Position numbers and translations under genes: made by a program. This document shows positions 30,042 through 40,035 of a stretch of DNA of 64,000 nt, one piece after another. The notes beneath the pieces are model-generated. The model was not told the origin of the DNA. It was given only the letters and a program-made list of their open reading frames with translations, and searched no databases. The stretch comes from Microthrixaceae bacterium (lineage in GTDB: Bacteria > Actinomycetota > Acidimicrobiia > Acidimicrobiales > Microtrichaceae). How positions within the stretch are numbered: the first letter of the stretch is position 1; each line of letters begins with the position of its first letter. Location: NCBI GenBank assembly GCA_027493675.1, contig JAOSKI010000003.1, positions 166,379 through 230,378 on the forward strand, read 5' to 3'.

Positions 30042-31034
30042 CTACCCCTGGCTCCTCGCGGCGTTCCACCAGGAACCCAGCCGGTCAGCCACACAACGGG
30101 GATCCTCCACGGCCAACCGGGCACCGAGCGACAAGGCCCGTCCGCGAAGCTCTGCGCTTCGGCGCTCGGCGAGCACGATCAACGCATCCGCGGTGTCGCG
30201 GCCGCCGTAGAGCTCGGGGTTCGCCTCCACGCTGGACGAGAACACCGCCAGGTCGTGATCCTCACCGAGCGCGTCGGTGAGGCGGCGCATCTCTGCGATC
30301 CACGGTTCGATCATCGGCGGGTACGCCCCACAGAGCAGCTCCAGGTGGTACCGGTGGTACTTGGCGCACTTGCGCCATTCGTGGAAGGCCGCCGCGCTGC
30401 TGTCGGAACGACAACGCCCGAAGGCCCGCCCGAGACGCTCGAAGGTCGCTGCGATCCCGCCGGCGAGCACCTCGAAGTCGTCCTCGATCTGCCAGCACCC
30501 CACCAGGTCCGCTCCCAGCGCGACCAGGGCACGGGCCGAAGCGAGCGCGTCGCCGTCACGGCGCAGCGTCTTCGTGATCCGCTCGGCCTGCGCCACGAGT
30601 TCCGCCCGCGCCGCTGTCACATCGGGGATGTCGGGCACGTCTTGTGTGCCGGCTGCATCGGGCGCCCGGGACGCCTCGGGCACATCGGCCGTGCCGAACA
30701 CGTCGGGCGTTCCGGGCGGTTCGGCGGAGCCGCGTGTCAGGACGTCCAGGGTCGCGAGCAGCACGTGCGTGTCGCGTGTGCCCGACAACTCCCCCGCCGC
30801 GTCACGGAACGCAGCGTTGGTCGACTTGTACGAACCTCGCAGCCCGGGACGCACCAGCCTCGCCAATGCACGCAGCTTCTTGGCCCGCTTGCGTACGTCG
30901 TGGACCGACTCCTCGATCCCCAGCCGCTTCGGGTGCTCCAGGGCCCGGTTCATCTTCGCCACCTGGGCGAGCGCGACCCGCCGCACCTCGTCTCCGATCG
31001 GTTGGCGTGGGTCGAGGGTGAACGACGTGGACAT
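30042..31034 (-). CDS. CHAD domain protein
   Basis: A helical CHAD-fold protein; the fold binds inorganic polyphosphate. Intact, 330 residues. Seen: conserved histidine/lysine clusters SVHDVRKRAKKLRALA near residue 43 and HEWRKCAKYHRYHLE near residue 215, the two halves of the fold. Between them (residues about 105-135) is a low-complexity linker of repeated proline, aspartate and glycine codons (PDV, ADV, QDV) from imperfect DNA repeats. No CYTH domain is fused. A polyphosphate link to the polyphosphate glucokinase elsewhere in the window is possible but only by theme. Confidence 0.85.
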   Translation of the reverse strand: MSTSFTLDPRQPIGDEVRRVALAQVAKMNRALEHPKRLGIEESVHDVRKRAKKLRALARLVRPGLRGSYKSTNAAFRDAAGELSGTRDTHVLLATLDVLTRGSAEPPGTPDVFGTADVPEASRAPDAAGTQDVPDIPDVTAARAELVAQAERITKTLRRDGDALASARALVALGADLVGCWQIEDDFEVLAGGIAATFERLGRAFGRCRSDSSAAAFHEWRKCAKYHRYHLELLCGAYPPMIEPWIAEMRRLTDALGEDHDLAVFSSSVEANPELYGGRDTADALIVLAERRSAELRGRALSLGARLAVEDPRCVADRLGSWWNAARSQG

Positions 31035-31053
31035 CACCGGGCGGTCGGTGCCC

Positions 31054-32241
31054 TCAACGCTCGTGCTTGCGGTAGACGGTCACCACTCCGGCTCCGCCCA
31101 GGCCGAGGTTGTGCTGGATCGCGACACGAGCGCCGTCCACCTGACGCTGTTCGGCCTGACCCCGAAGCTGCCAGGTGAGCTCGCTCGCCTGGGCAAGCCC
31201 GGTGGCGCCCAAGGGGTGACCCTTGGAGATCAGGCCCCCCGAGGGGTTCACCACCCAACGCCCCCCGTAGGTGGTCGCTCCCTCGTCCACGAGCACGCCG
31301 GCCTTGCCCTTCTCGCACAGGCCGAGGCCCTCGTATGTGATCAGCTCGTTGGCGCTGAAGCAGTCGTGGAGCTCGATGACCTGCGCGTCCTCGGGTCCGA
31401 GCCCGGACTCCTCGTAGGCCTGCTCAGCTGCGGCCCTGGTCATGTCGACCCCGGCGGTCGACATGTCGCTGTCGCCGAAGGACGACTCGACGTCGGTCGC
31501 CATCGCCTGACCGGCGATCTCCACCGCCTGGTCCCACAGGTCGTTGTCGGCGACGAAGCGCTCGGAGGCCACCACGACCGCGGCTCCACCGTCGGAGGTG
31601 GGGCAGCACTGCAGCTTCGTAAGGGGCTCGTAGACCATCGGTGCCGCGAGGATCTCATCGAGGGTGTACTGGTCGCGGAACTGGCTGTAGGGGTTGTTCA
31701 CCGAATGCCGGTGGTTCTTCTCACCGATCTTGGCGAACGTCTCGGCGGTCGCCCCGTAGCGCTCCATGTACTCACGGCCGGCGTTGCCGAAGATCTGCGC
31801 CGCCGGAGGTGCGGGGGCGAACCCCCGCTTGGTGATCATGGTGGTGAAGTGCTTGTCGAGCGGGTTGGTGCGGTCGTCGTACTTGATCCCGAGGCTGCCC
31901 TTCTCCATCTTCTCGAACCCGAGGGCGAGGGCGCAGTCGACCAGCCCACCCTTGACGGCATTGCGGGCGAGGTACAACGCCGAGGAGCCGGTGGAGCAGT
32001 TGTTGTTGACGTTGATCGCAGGGATGCCGGTCAGGCCGAGCTCGTACAGGGCGCGCTGTCCGGCGGTGGAGTCGCCGTAGCAGTAGCCGACGTAGGCCTG
32101 CTCGACGCGGTCGTAGGCGATGCCGGCATCCGCGAGCCTTCTCACCCGCCTCTCGGCCCATGTCCGGATAGTCCCAGGTCGCGCACCGGGCTTTTCGAAC
32201 TTGGTCATGCCGACACCTATCACGAAGGTGCGAATCGTCAT
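31054..32241 (-). CDS. Thiolase-family lipid-transfer protein/acetyl-CoA acetyltransferase, about two frameshifts
   Basis: A thiolase of the SCP-x/sterol-carrier branch, used in side-chain or fatty acyl degradation. Seen: nucleophile cysteine in [13 protein letters not shown] near residue 88, [12 protein letters not shown] near residue 290 and GHPLGATG near residue 345. About 395 residues. Between residues 22 and 40 two compensating shifts (near 32185 and 32135) replace the expected [14 protein letters not shown] segment, which is readable in another frame. The ATG at 32241 has GGGGAGC upstream. It is head-to-head with bioA. The separate SCP2 lipid-binding domain is not present. Confidence 0.83.
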   Translation of the reverse strand: MTIRTFVIGVGMTKFEKPGARPGTIRTWAERRVRRLADAGIAYDRVEQAYVGYCYGDSTAGQRALYELGLTGIPAINVNNNCSTGSSALYLARNAVKGGLVDCALALGFEKMEKGSLGIKYDDRTNPLDKHFTTMITKRGFAPAPPAAQIFGNAGREYMERYGATAETFAKIGEKNHRHSVNNPYSQFRDQYTLDEILAAPMVYEPLTKLQCCPTSDGGAAVVVASERFVADNDLWDQAVEIAGQAMATDVESSFGDSDMSTAGVDMTRAAAEQAYEESGLGPEDAQVIELHDCFSANELITYEGLGLCEKGKAGVLVDEGATTYGGRWVVNPSGGLISKGHPLGATGLAQASELTWQLRGQAEQRQVDGARVAIQHNLGLGGAGVVTVYRKHER

Positions 32242-32438
32242 CGCGGTGCTCCCCTGGGTCCGTCGTCGATTGCCTGTCGCCATGTTGCCACGGCCGTGCG
32301 ACGGCCGTCGCCGCGACCACGGACGAATCCACCGCGCCTTCACCCGGCCAACGCCCGGCACGAAGACGACCGCTTGTTTCCCTGTGGATACGGCGACGTG
32401 GGAGGTTGTGGTGATGCACATCCAGGGTGACGACACCG

Positions 32439-32567
32439 CAGGCGAGGTGCGCCGAGCCCCGATCGATGCCCTCAGGCGAGGTGCGCCGAGCCCCGATCGA
32501 TGCCTCAGGCGGGGTGCCCCGGAACCCCGATCGATGCCTCAGGCGAGGTGCCCCGAGCCCGTGTCGA
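32439..32567 (+). repeat. Tandem repeat, nearly four 33/34-bp units at the 5' end of bioA
   Basis: Four consecutive copies of caggcgaggtgcgccgag plus ccccgatcgatgcct (33-34 bp), the last truncated. Copies 1 and 3 have 34 bp, copy 2 has 33. Every full copy contains an ATG within cgatcgatgcc, so the number of copies changes both frame and possible start codon of bioA. Confidence 0.9.
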
Positions 32568-33844
32568 CACCGCTGCGTGCGTCGAGCTCGATGCGGATCT
32601 GGTGTGGCATCCCTATGCCCCCATGCCCGCCTCCTCTCCCCGCGGTCCCGGTCACGGGTGCATCGGGCACACGGCTGCACCTGGGCGACGGCCGGGAGGT
32701 CGTCGACGGGATGTCGTCGTGGTGGGCGGCCATCCACGGGTACGGCCACCCGGTGCTCGACGAGGCCGTCCGTGCCCAGCTCGACTCGATGGCGCACGTG
32801 ATGTTCGGCGGATTGACCCACGCCCCGGCGGTGGAGCTCGCGCAGTTGCTGGTCGAGATCTCCCCCGAGGGCCTCGAGCACGTGTTCTTCGCCGACTCGG
32901 GCTCGGTGTCGGTCGAGGTGGCCATCAAGATGGCCTTGCAGCATGCCCGTGGCACCGGCCGCCCCGAGCGCACCAGGCTGCTGACGGTGCGCTCGGGCTA
33001 CCACGGCGACACGCTCGGAGCCATGTCGGTGTGCGACCCGGTCAACGGCATGCACTCGATGTTCTCGGGTGTGCTCCCCGCCAGCTCTTCGCCCCCACCC
33101 CGGAGCCCGGCTTCGACGAGGCGTTCGAGGCAGCGCACGTCGCCGGCTTCGAACAGCTGCTGGCCGACAACGCCACCGAGGTCGCCGCGGTGATCCTCGA
33201 ACCGGTCGTGCAGGGCGCAGGTGGCATGCGGTTCTACTCCCCGACTACCTGCGTGCGGTGAGGGCCCTGTGCGACGAGCACGACCTGCTCCTGATCGCGG
33301 ACGAGATCGCCACGGGGTTCGGTCGTACCGGCGAGCTGTTCGGTTGCGACCACGCCGGTGTGGCGCCCGACATCATGTGCGTGGGCAAGGCCCTCACCGG
33401 CGGCTACCTGTCGATGGCGGCGGTGTTGTGCACACCCGAGGTCGCAGCCGGCGTGTCGGCTTCGGACGCCGGTGCTCTCGTGCACGGCCCGACGTTCATG
33501 GCGAACCCCTTGGCGGCAGCGGTGTCGCTCGCTTCGGTCAGGTTGCTGTTGTCACGCGACTGGCGCGGCGAGGTCGCCGGGATCTCTTCAGGGTTGGCGG
33601 CCGGACTTGCGCCGGCGCGGGGCTTGCGGGTGTGGCCGACGTGCGGGTGCTGGGAGCGATCGGTGTCATCCAGGCCGCCGAGCCGATCGCCATGGAGGCG
33701 TCCCAGCAGATGCTGATCGAGCACGGGGTCTGGTTGCGCCCCTTCGGCCGGCTCCTCTACACGATGCCGCCCTACGTCAGCAGCGCCGCCGACATCGACG
33801 CGATCACCAGCGCCATGGTCGCAGTCACCCGCTCCTGGTCCTGA
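32500..33844 (+). CDS. bioA: Adenosylmethionine-8-amino-7-oxononanoate aminotransferase, about four frameshifts
   Basis: PLP enzyme that aminates KAPA to DAPA with S-adenosylmethionine, the antepenultimate biotin step. Seen: LVWHPYAPM near the N-terminus (BioA hallmark), [73 protein letters not shown], the PLP lysine in [10 protein letters not shown], and [11 protein letters not shown]. Frames change near 32640, 33080, 33240 and 33640. About 448 residues. The ATG at 32500 is the nearest in the frame of LVWHPY, but it lies inside the tandem repeat, so the start is uncertain by up to about 15 residues. Convergent with bioB. Confidence 0.9.
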
Positions 33845-34990
33845 CCCACGGCGAACTGAAGGGCGTGGCCCACCGCCCAGGTGGCTGAGCCCCTTCAATT
33901 CGCTGGGGTGGGGTGGTGGTGGCGGCGGCGGTGGCGCCGCGCCACGGCGAACTGAAGGGCGTGGCCCACCGCCCAGGTGGCTGAGCCCCTTCAATTCGCT
34001 GGGGTGGTGGTGGCGGGGGTGGGAGTGGGGGTGGGGGGTGGGGGGTGGGAGCGGGGCGCATGTCTAGGCGGTCGAATAGGTCGGCGTCACGGTCCTCGCC
34101 GGGGTTGTCGGTGGTGAGGAGCCTGTCGCCCAGGAACACGCTGCCGGCTCCGGCGTGGAAGCACAGCGCCTGCAATTCGTCGGTCATCTCGGCACGGCCC
34201 GCCGACAGCCGGACCACCGAGGCGGGCATCATCAGGCGGGCCGCGGCGACCGTGCGCACCAGCTCCAGCGGGTCGAGCGCGGAGTCCCGTACAGCGGGGT
34301 GCCGGGCACCTGGACCAACAGGTTGATCGGCACGCTCTCGGGGTGTGGGTCGAGGGTCGCCAGCTGGGTGAGAAAGCCGGCCCTGTCCCGCCGTGATTCG
34401 CCCATCCCCACGATCCCGCCACAGCAGAGCCTCACCGACGCGGCCCGCAGGTTGGCGAGCGTGTCGAGGCGGTCCTGGTAGGTGCGGGTGGTGATGACCT
34501 CGCCGTAGTACTCGGGCGACGTGTCGAGATTGTGGTTGTAGTAGTCGAGGCCGGCGTCGGCCAGGGTCCGGGCCTGTTCGGCGGTGAGCATGCCGAGGGT
34601 CACGCAGGTCTCCATGTCGAGCGCGGCGACGGCCCGCACCGCGTCGGCCATCTCGGCGATCTGGCGGTCGTTCGGTGAGCGCCAGGCCGCACCCATGCAG
34701 AAGCGTGTGGCGCCGCCCGCCTTGGCCTGCTCGGCAGCGGCGACGATCGACTCGGTGGACATGAGGGCGGCGGGCTCCACTGCGGTGTCGGATCGTGCCG
34801 ACTGCGGGCAGTAGCTGCAGTCCTCGGGGCAGGCGCCCGTCTTGACCGACAGCAACATGGCGGCCTCGACTACGTGCGGATCGAAGCGCTCACGGTGCAC
34901 CGCGTTGGCCTGCGCCAGCAGGTCGTGGAACGGGGTGGCGAGCAGGTCCTCGGCTTCGTCGACGGTCCAGTCGTATCGGGGTGTGGACAT
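33825..34990 (-). CDS. bioB: Biotin synthase with repeat-derived C-terminal extension, one frameshift
   Basis: Radical SAM enzyme inserting sulfur into dethiobiotin. Seen: the [4Fe-4S] motif [11 protein letters not shown] near residue 54, [23 protein letters not shown] and [21 protein letters not shown]-type [14 protein letters not shown] marks the usual C-terminus, around residue 320. The frame changes near 34290. No stop follows; instead the frame runs about 70 residues through a proline run and twice through [20 protein letters not shown], encoded by the two 66-bp repeats, ending inside bioA. Either a stop codon was lost by an indel near 34040-34060 or the extension is real. Confidence 0.9.
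33846..34007. repeat. Two perfect 66-bp direct repeats, each a long hairpin
   Basis: Copy 1 is 33846-33911 and copy 2 is 33942-34007; I see no difference between them. Each carries an outer inverted repeat GCGAACTGAAGGG / CCCTTCAATTCGC with one mismatch and an inner CCACC / GGTGG stem around GCCCA. They sit between the convergent ends of bioA and bioB and could act as bidirectional terminators or REP-like elements. The 30-bp spacer and 66-bp length keep the bioB frame open through both. Confidence 0.9.
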
Positions 34991-35106
34991 GGCCGATCAG
35001 CCTTGTGCTCACCGGGTGCGCACCGCAAATGGCGCCCGGACCTCCACATGGCCGGATGACGAGAACAGATGGCCGGCCACAGGCCTCGGAGTGCAAACAT
35101 GGCCCC

Positions 35107-36228
35107 GTGCAACACGACGCCTGGGTGGCCCACGAGCTGGATCGGATCCGATCCGCGGGCCGGTGGCGGGCGACGCGGGCCTTCGATGCATCCGGGCCCA
35201 CGGGTGTGCTCGACGGCACCCCGGTGGTGTCGTTCGCCTCGAACGACTACCTGGGGTTGTCAGCGCACCCGACGCTGCGACGCGCGGCTTGTGACGCGGT
35301 CGAGCGGTGGGGCACCGGCGCCACCTCCAGCCCCCTGGTGGTGGGGTCGCGCCCGTGCCACGAGGAGCTCGCAGAGGAGCTCTGTGCGTGGAAGCGAACC
35401 GGGGCGGCAGCGGTGTTCCCGAGCGGTTACGCAGCGAACCTCGGGGTGTTGTCGGTGTTCGGTGGCCCCGACTGCCTGATCGTGAGCGACGAGCTCAACC
35501 ACTCCTCGATCATCGACGGATGCCGCGTGAGCCGCTCCCGTGTGGAGATCTCACGCCACAACGACGTGGAGCACGTGGAAGCGATCCTGTCGGGAGCCTC
35601 GGGCGCCCGGGCGGTGGTCGTGGTCGATGCCGTGTTCTCGATGGACGGCGACGAGGCGCCGCTAGCACAGCTCGGCGAGGTGTGTGCCCGCCACGGGGCG
35701 CTGTTGGTCCTCGACGAGGCCCACGCCGTACTTGGCCCCGCGACCGGGATGCTGTCGGGGATCGAGGGGCTGGAGGTGCTGCGTGTCGTCACGCTGTCCA
35801 AGGCGCTGGGTTCCTCGGGCGGCGCCGTGTGCGGGCCGGCACGGTCGATCGAACTGCTCGTCAACCGGGCACGCACCTTCATCTTCAGCACCGCCCTCAG
35901 CCCAGCCGACGCGGCCGCGGCCGCAGCCGCGGTCCGCTTGGTCCAGGCCACAGAGGGCCGGGAGCTGATCGCAAGGCTCGCCTCGCTGGTGGAGCGGGTC
36001 GTGCCGGGGCACCCGTCACCCATCATCCCGATGGTGATCGGTTCGGAGGCCGATGCCGTCGCTGCGTCGGCACGGCTGCTGGAGCGCGGCCTGCTCATCC
36101 CGGCGATCCGCCCACCGACGGTGGCACCGGGCACGTCACGGCTGCGGGTCACGCTGTCAGCCGCGCACACCGATGCGATGGTCGACGACCTGCTGGGAGC
36201 GCTGCGCGACCTGGAACCGGCCGCGTGA
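35107..36228 (+). CDS. bioF: 8-amino-7-oxononanoate synthase
   Basis: PLP enzyme condensing pimeloyl thioester with alanine to give KAPA. Intact, 373 residues from the GTG at 35107. Seen: SFASNDYLGLSAHP near residue 40, SSPLVVGSRPCHEELAEEL, the pocket FPSGYAANLGVL, the PLP-aspartate motif VLDEAHAVLG and the PLP lysine in VTLSKALGSSGG near residue 230, with FSTALSPADAAA after it. Transcribed divergently from bioB with about 116 bp between; no clear BirA-type operator was found. bioD follows seven bases after the stop. Confidence 0.92.
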   Translation: MQHDAWVAHELDRIRSAGRWRATRAFDASGPTGVLDGTPVVSFASNDYLGLSAHPTLRRAACDAVERWGTGATSSPLVVGSRPCHEELAEELCAWKRTGAAAVFPSGYAANLGVLSVFGGPDCLIVSDELNHSSIIDGCRVSRSRVEISRHNDVEHVEAILSGASGARAVVVVDAVFSMDGDEAPLAQLGEVCARHGALLVLDEAHAVLGPATGMLSGIEGLEVLRVVTLSKALGSSGGAVCGPARSIELLVNRARTFIFSTALSPADAAAAAAAVRLVQATEGRELIARLASLVERVVPGHPSPIIPMVIGSEADAVAASARLLERGLLIPAIRPPTVAPGTSRLRVTLSAAHTDAMVDDLLGALRDLEPAA

Positions 36229-36235
36229 GCCGGTG

Positions 36236-37057
36236 ATGCAGAGCCCGACCCCGCCCGAGCAGACCGCCCCACGGCCCCGATTGTTGGTGGCGGTGGTGGG
36301 CACCGGCACCGAGGTCGGCAAGACGTGGGTGTGCGCAAGGGTCATCGAGCGACTGCGCCACGGCGGCAGCACTGGTCGCGCGGGCAACGGCGACCCCGGT
36401 GGCGCGCGCCCCGGGTGCCCCGGCAGCACCGGCCACGGCGACAGCACCCCCACCAGCACCAACGCCGGCCGGGTCACCGTGAGCGTGCGCAAGCCGTTGC
36501 AGTCCCAGGATCCGGCGTCGGCGGAGCCGACCGATGCCGAGGTGCTCGCCGCCGCCTCCGGTGAGAGCCCCGAGACCGTCTGTGCGCCCGATCGCAGCTT
36601 CGCTGCGGCCATGGCGCCACCGATGGCGGCCGACCTGCTCGGCCTCAACATCCCCACGACCGCTGATCTGATCGGCGGGCTCGGGTGGGCCGAAGGGACC
36701 CAGGTGGGGATCGTCGAGACCGTCGGTGGTGTCCGCTCCCCGCTCGGCGCCGACGGTGACAGCCGCGACCTGGTGTTCGCACTCGGAGCGGACGTGACCG
36801 TGCTGGTGGCCGACGCCGAACTCGGCGTCATCGATGCGGTCCGCAAGTCCGCGGACTCGCTGGCGCCGATCACGCCGCTGGTGTTCCTGAACCGCTTCGA
36901 CCCCCACGACGACCTACATCGGCGCAACCGCGCCTGGCTCACCGAGCGAGACAGCCTCGACGTGCTGGTGCACGCCCACGAACTGGCGGACCGGCTCCGA
37001 AAACAATCACGCGCGCTTGATTGCTGTGCTCTCCACTCCTACGCTGCGAATCCGTGA
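36236..37057 (+). CDS. bioD: Dethiobiotin synthetase
   Basis: ATP-dependent carboxylase closing the ureido ring of dethiobiotin. Intact, 273 residues. Seen: Walker A GTGTEVGKTWV near residue 21, VRKPLQS near residue 85, PPMAADLLG, VETVGGVRSPLG near residue 160 and VFLNRFDPHDDLHRRN near residue 218 with a C-terminal switch region. Odd: about 35 residues rich in Gly, Ser, Thr and Asn lie between the Walker helix and VRKPLQS, where normal enzymes have a short loop. It begins just after bioF and overlaps the next gene by GTGA. Confidence 0.9.
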   Translation: MQSPTPPEQTAPRPRLLVAVVGTGTEVGKTWVCARVIERLRHGGSTGRAGNGDPGGARPGCPGSTGHGDSTPTSTNAGRVTVSVRKPLQSQDPASAEPTDAEVLAAASGESPETVCAPDRSFAAAMAPPMAADLLGLNIPTTADLIGGLGWAEGTQVGIVETVGGVRSPLGADGDSRDLVFALGADVTVLVADAELGVIDAVRKSADSLAPITPLVFLNRFDPHDDLHRRNRAWLTERDSLDVLVHAHELADRLRKQSRALDCCALHSYAANP

Positions 37058-38740
37058 CGCTGCGCATCGCGAACGCATCCGGGTTCTACGGCGACCGGGC
37101 CTCGGCGTGGAGCGAGATGCTCACCGGCGGGCCCTCGACGTCATCACCGGGGACTACCTGGCCGAGCTGACCATGCTGATCCTCGCGCGCCAACGCCTCC
37201 GCAACCCCCGACGCCGGGTACGCGCGCAGCTTCCTGACCCACATGGAGGGTCGCTCGCCACCGCGATCGACTCCGGGGTCAAGGTGGTGGTCAACGCCGG
37301 CGGGTTGAACCCGGCGGGGTTGGCCGCAGCACTGGCGAGCTGGCCGCCGAGGCGGGGATCGACGCCACCGTGGCGCATGTGGAGGGTGACGACATGATGG
37401 GGCGTGCGGCGAGCTCGGGGTCACCGACCCGATCGCCGCCAACGCCTACCTGGGCGCCTTCGGGATCGCCACCGCACTCGAACGGGGTGCCGACGTGGTG
37501 ATCACCGGGCGGGTCACCGACGCTTCGCTCGTGGTGGGTCCGGCTGCCGCGCACTACGGGTGGGGCCGTGACGACCTCGACGCCCTGGCGGGGGCGGTCG
37601 TGGCGGGCCACGTGATCGAGTGCGGCACCCAGGCCACCGGCGGCAACTTCGCCTTCTTCGGCGAGATCGACTCGCTCGAGCACCCCGGGTTCCCGATCGC
37701 CGAGATCGAACCCGACGGATCCAGCGTCATCACCAAGCACGACGGCACCGACGGCGCGGTCACCGTGGAGACGGTCACCGCGCAGCTCCTCTACGAGATC
37801 GGCGGGCACCGCTACGCCAACCCGGATGTGACCGCCCGCTTCGACACCATGCGCCTCACCCAGGAGGGCCCCGACCGGGTACGCATCTCGGGCACCGTCG
37901 GCGAGCCCCTCCCCCACCCTCAAGGTGGGGGTGAACACACTCGGCGGGTTCCGCAACGAGACCGTGTTCGTGTTGACCGGCCCTCGACATCGAGGCCAAG
38001 GCCGACCTCGTGAAGCGCCAGATGCACCGTGGGTTCGGCGACGGGCTGACCTGGACCCTCGCCCGCACCGACCATCCGAACGCCGACACAGAGCAGGCCG
38101 CCAGCGCGCTGTTGCACTGCGTGGCGCGCTCGACGGACCCCGATGCGGTCGGGCGCAACTTCTCCAACGCGGCGATCGAGCTGGCACTGGCCAGCTACCC
38201 GGGGTTCACCGTGACCGCGCCACCGGCGAAGGCGTCGCCCTACGGGGTCTTCACCGCCGCGTACCTGCCCCAGGAGGACGTGCCCCACGACGTGGTCCTC
38301 GCCGACGGCGAGCGGATCCCGATCCCCCCGCCCGAGCGCACAGCCGCGCTCACCGGTGCCGACGAGCCCACGGAAACCGACCTCGTCGGCGCGCCGCCCC
38401 CACCCACCCCGGCACGATCCGCCCCGTTGGGCTCGGTCGCCGGTGCCCGCAGCGGCGACAAGGGCGGGTCGGCGAACCTCGGGGTGTGGGCCCGCACCCC
38501 GGCCGGATTCGTGTGGTTGCACGACACGCTCACCGTCGAGCGGCTCGCCGAGCTGCTGCCCGAGACCGCTGAGCTGGCGTGACACGTCACGTGTTCGCCA
38601 ACATCGGCGCGCTGAACTTCGTGGTCGAGGGCCTGCTGGGCGAGGGCGTGTCGTCGAACCACCGCTTCGACCCGCAGGCGAAGGCGCTCGGGGAGTGGCT
38701 GCGCTCACGCCACCTGGACATCCCCGAGGCCCTGCTGTGA
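37054..38740 (+). CDS. AtuA/DUF1446 family protein, several frameshifts
   Basis: A protein of the acyclic terpene utilisation family; the Pseudomonas AtuA founder is needed for citronellol breakdown, molecular role unclear. Seen: LRIANASGFYGDRASAWSEM at the start, VVVNAGGLNPAGLA, TVAHVEGDDMM, VVITGRVTDASLVVGPAAAH, IECGTQATGGNFAFF, and LGSVAGARSGDKGGSANLGV. The C-terminal block HVFANIGALNFVVEGLLGEG continues past the apparent stop at 38580, so the true end is 38740. Frames change near 37130, 37210-37390, 37920, 37980 and 38580. About 562 residues. The GTG start overlaps the bioD stop, so it is translationally coupled to biotin synthesis; relatives often sit beside biotin-dependent acyl-CoA carboxylases. 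Confidence 0.83.
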
Positions 38741-38822
38741 CCCGGGCGGCGGGCTTGGACCGACCGGCGGGCTGGGACCCGAGGCCCGCTTTGACAAGTG
38801 CCGGGTCGACCTGGGAGTCGCC

Positions 38823-39971
38823 GTGGTGAACGACCCCTTCGAGACGCCCGAGCGCCTGGCGCTGCGCCGGATGGTGCGGCGCTTCGCCACCGAGGAGCTC
38901 GCCCCCAACATCGAGCAGTGGGAGCGCGACGGCGAGCTGCCGCGCTCGCTGCACCGACGCGCCGGGGAGCTCGGCCTGCTCGGGCTGCCGTTCCCGGCGG
39001 AGGTCGGTGGCGGCGACGGCACCGCGGCCGACCTGGTGGTGGTCTGCGAGGAGCTCCACAACGCCGGAACCGGGGGCGGCCTGTGCGCGTCGCTGTTCAC
39101 CTGTGGGATCGCGCTCCCCCACATCGCCGCCGCCGGCGACGCCGCCCAGATAGACCGTTGGGTGAGACCCACCCTCGCCGGTAAGATGATCGGCTCGCTC
39201 GCCATAACCGAGCCCGACGCGGGCTCGGACGTGGCCGGGTTGCGCACCACCGCTCAGCGCGACGGCGACCACTACGTGGTCAACGGCGCCAAGACCTTCA
39301 TCACCTCGGGCGTGCGGGCCGACTTCGTGACAACCGCGGTGCGCACCGGCGGACCCGGCGCGCACGGCCTGTCGCTGCTGGTGATCGACAAGGGCACCCC
39401 CGGTTCACCGTCACTCGCCGGCTCGACAAGATGGGGTGGCTGTGCTCCGACACCGCCGAGCTGTCGTTCGTGGACTGCCGGGTGCCGGTGGAGAACCTGG
39501 TGGGCGAGGAGAACACCGGCTTCGTGCAGATCGCCCAGAACTTCGTGACCGAGCGCCTCTTCCTGGCGGCGCAGGCGTACTCGACCGCACAGCGGGCACT
39601 CGAGCTCACCGTCGAGTGGTGCCGTGCCCGCGAGACATTCGGCCGTCCGCTGATCAGCCGCCAGACCGTGCAGCACACGCTCGCGGAGATGGCCCGTCGC
39701 ATCGACGTGGCACGTGTGTACACCCGCGCCCTGGCGCTGCGCTACGACGCCGGCGAGGAGGACCTGGTGACCACGGTGGCGTTCGCGAAGAACACCGCGG
39801 TCGAAGCGGGCGAGTGGGTGGTCGACCAGGCCGTGCAGCTCCACGGCGGCATGGGCTACATGCGCGAGTGCGAGGTGGAGCGCCACTACCGCGACATGCG
39901 GATCCTCGGCATCGGAGGGGACCAACGAGATCATGACCGGCCTGGCGGCGAAGCTGCTGGGCTTCACCTGA
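38823..39971 (+). CDS. Acyl-CoA dehydrogenase, about two frameshifts
   Basis: FAD flavoprotein introducing a double bond into an acyl-CoA. Seen: N-terminal helical domain (TPERLALRRMVRRF), SLAITEPDAGSDVAGLRTTA near residue 125, YVVNGAKTFITSG, FVQIAQNFVTERL, WCRARETFGRPL, AVQLHGGMGYMREC, and GGTNEIMTGLAAKLLG at the end, which is legible only after the second shift. Frames change near 39405 and 39920. About 383 residues. The GTG at 38823 is chosen by the family start. A second acyl-CoA dehydrogenase follows 64 bp later, then a TetR gene. Confidence 0.88.
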
Positions 39972-40035
39972 GCGCACCGACGAGCAACCCAGACACAGCG
40001 AGCAACCCAGCGAGACCCGAGACCACGGAGCAACC

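Noticed and set aside
34991..35106. BirA operator between bioB and bioF
   Set aside because: No convincing long palindrome of the TTGTAAACC-type or other known form was visible.
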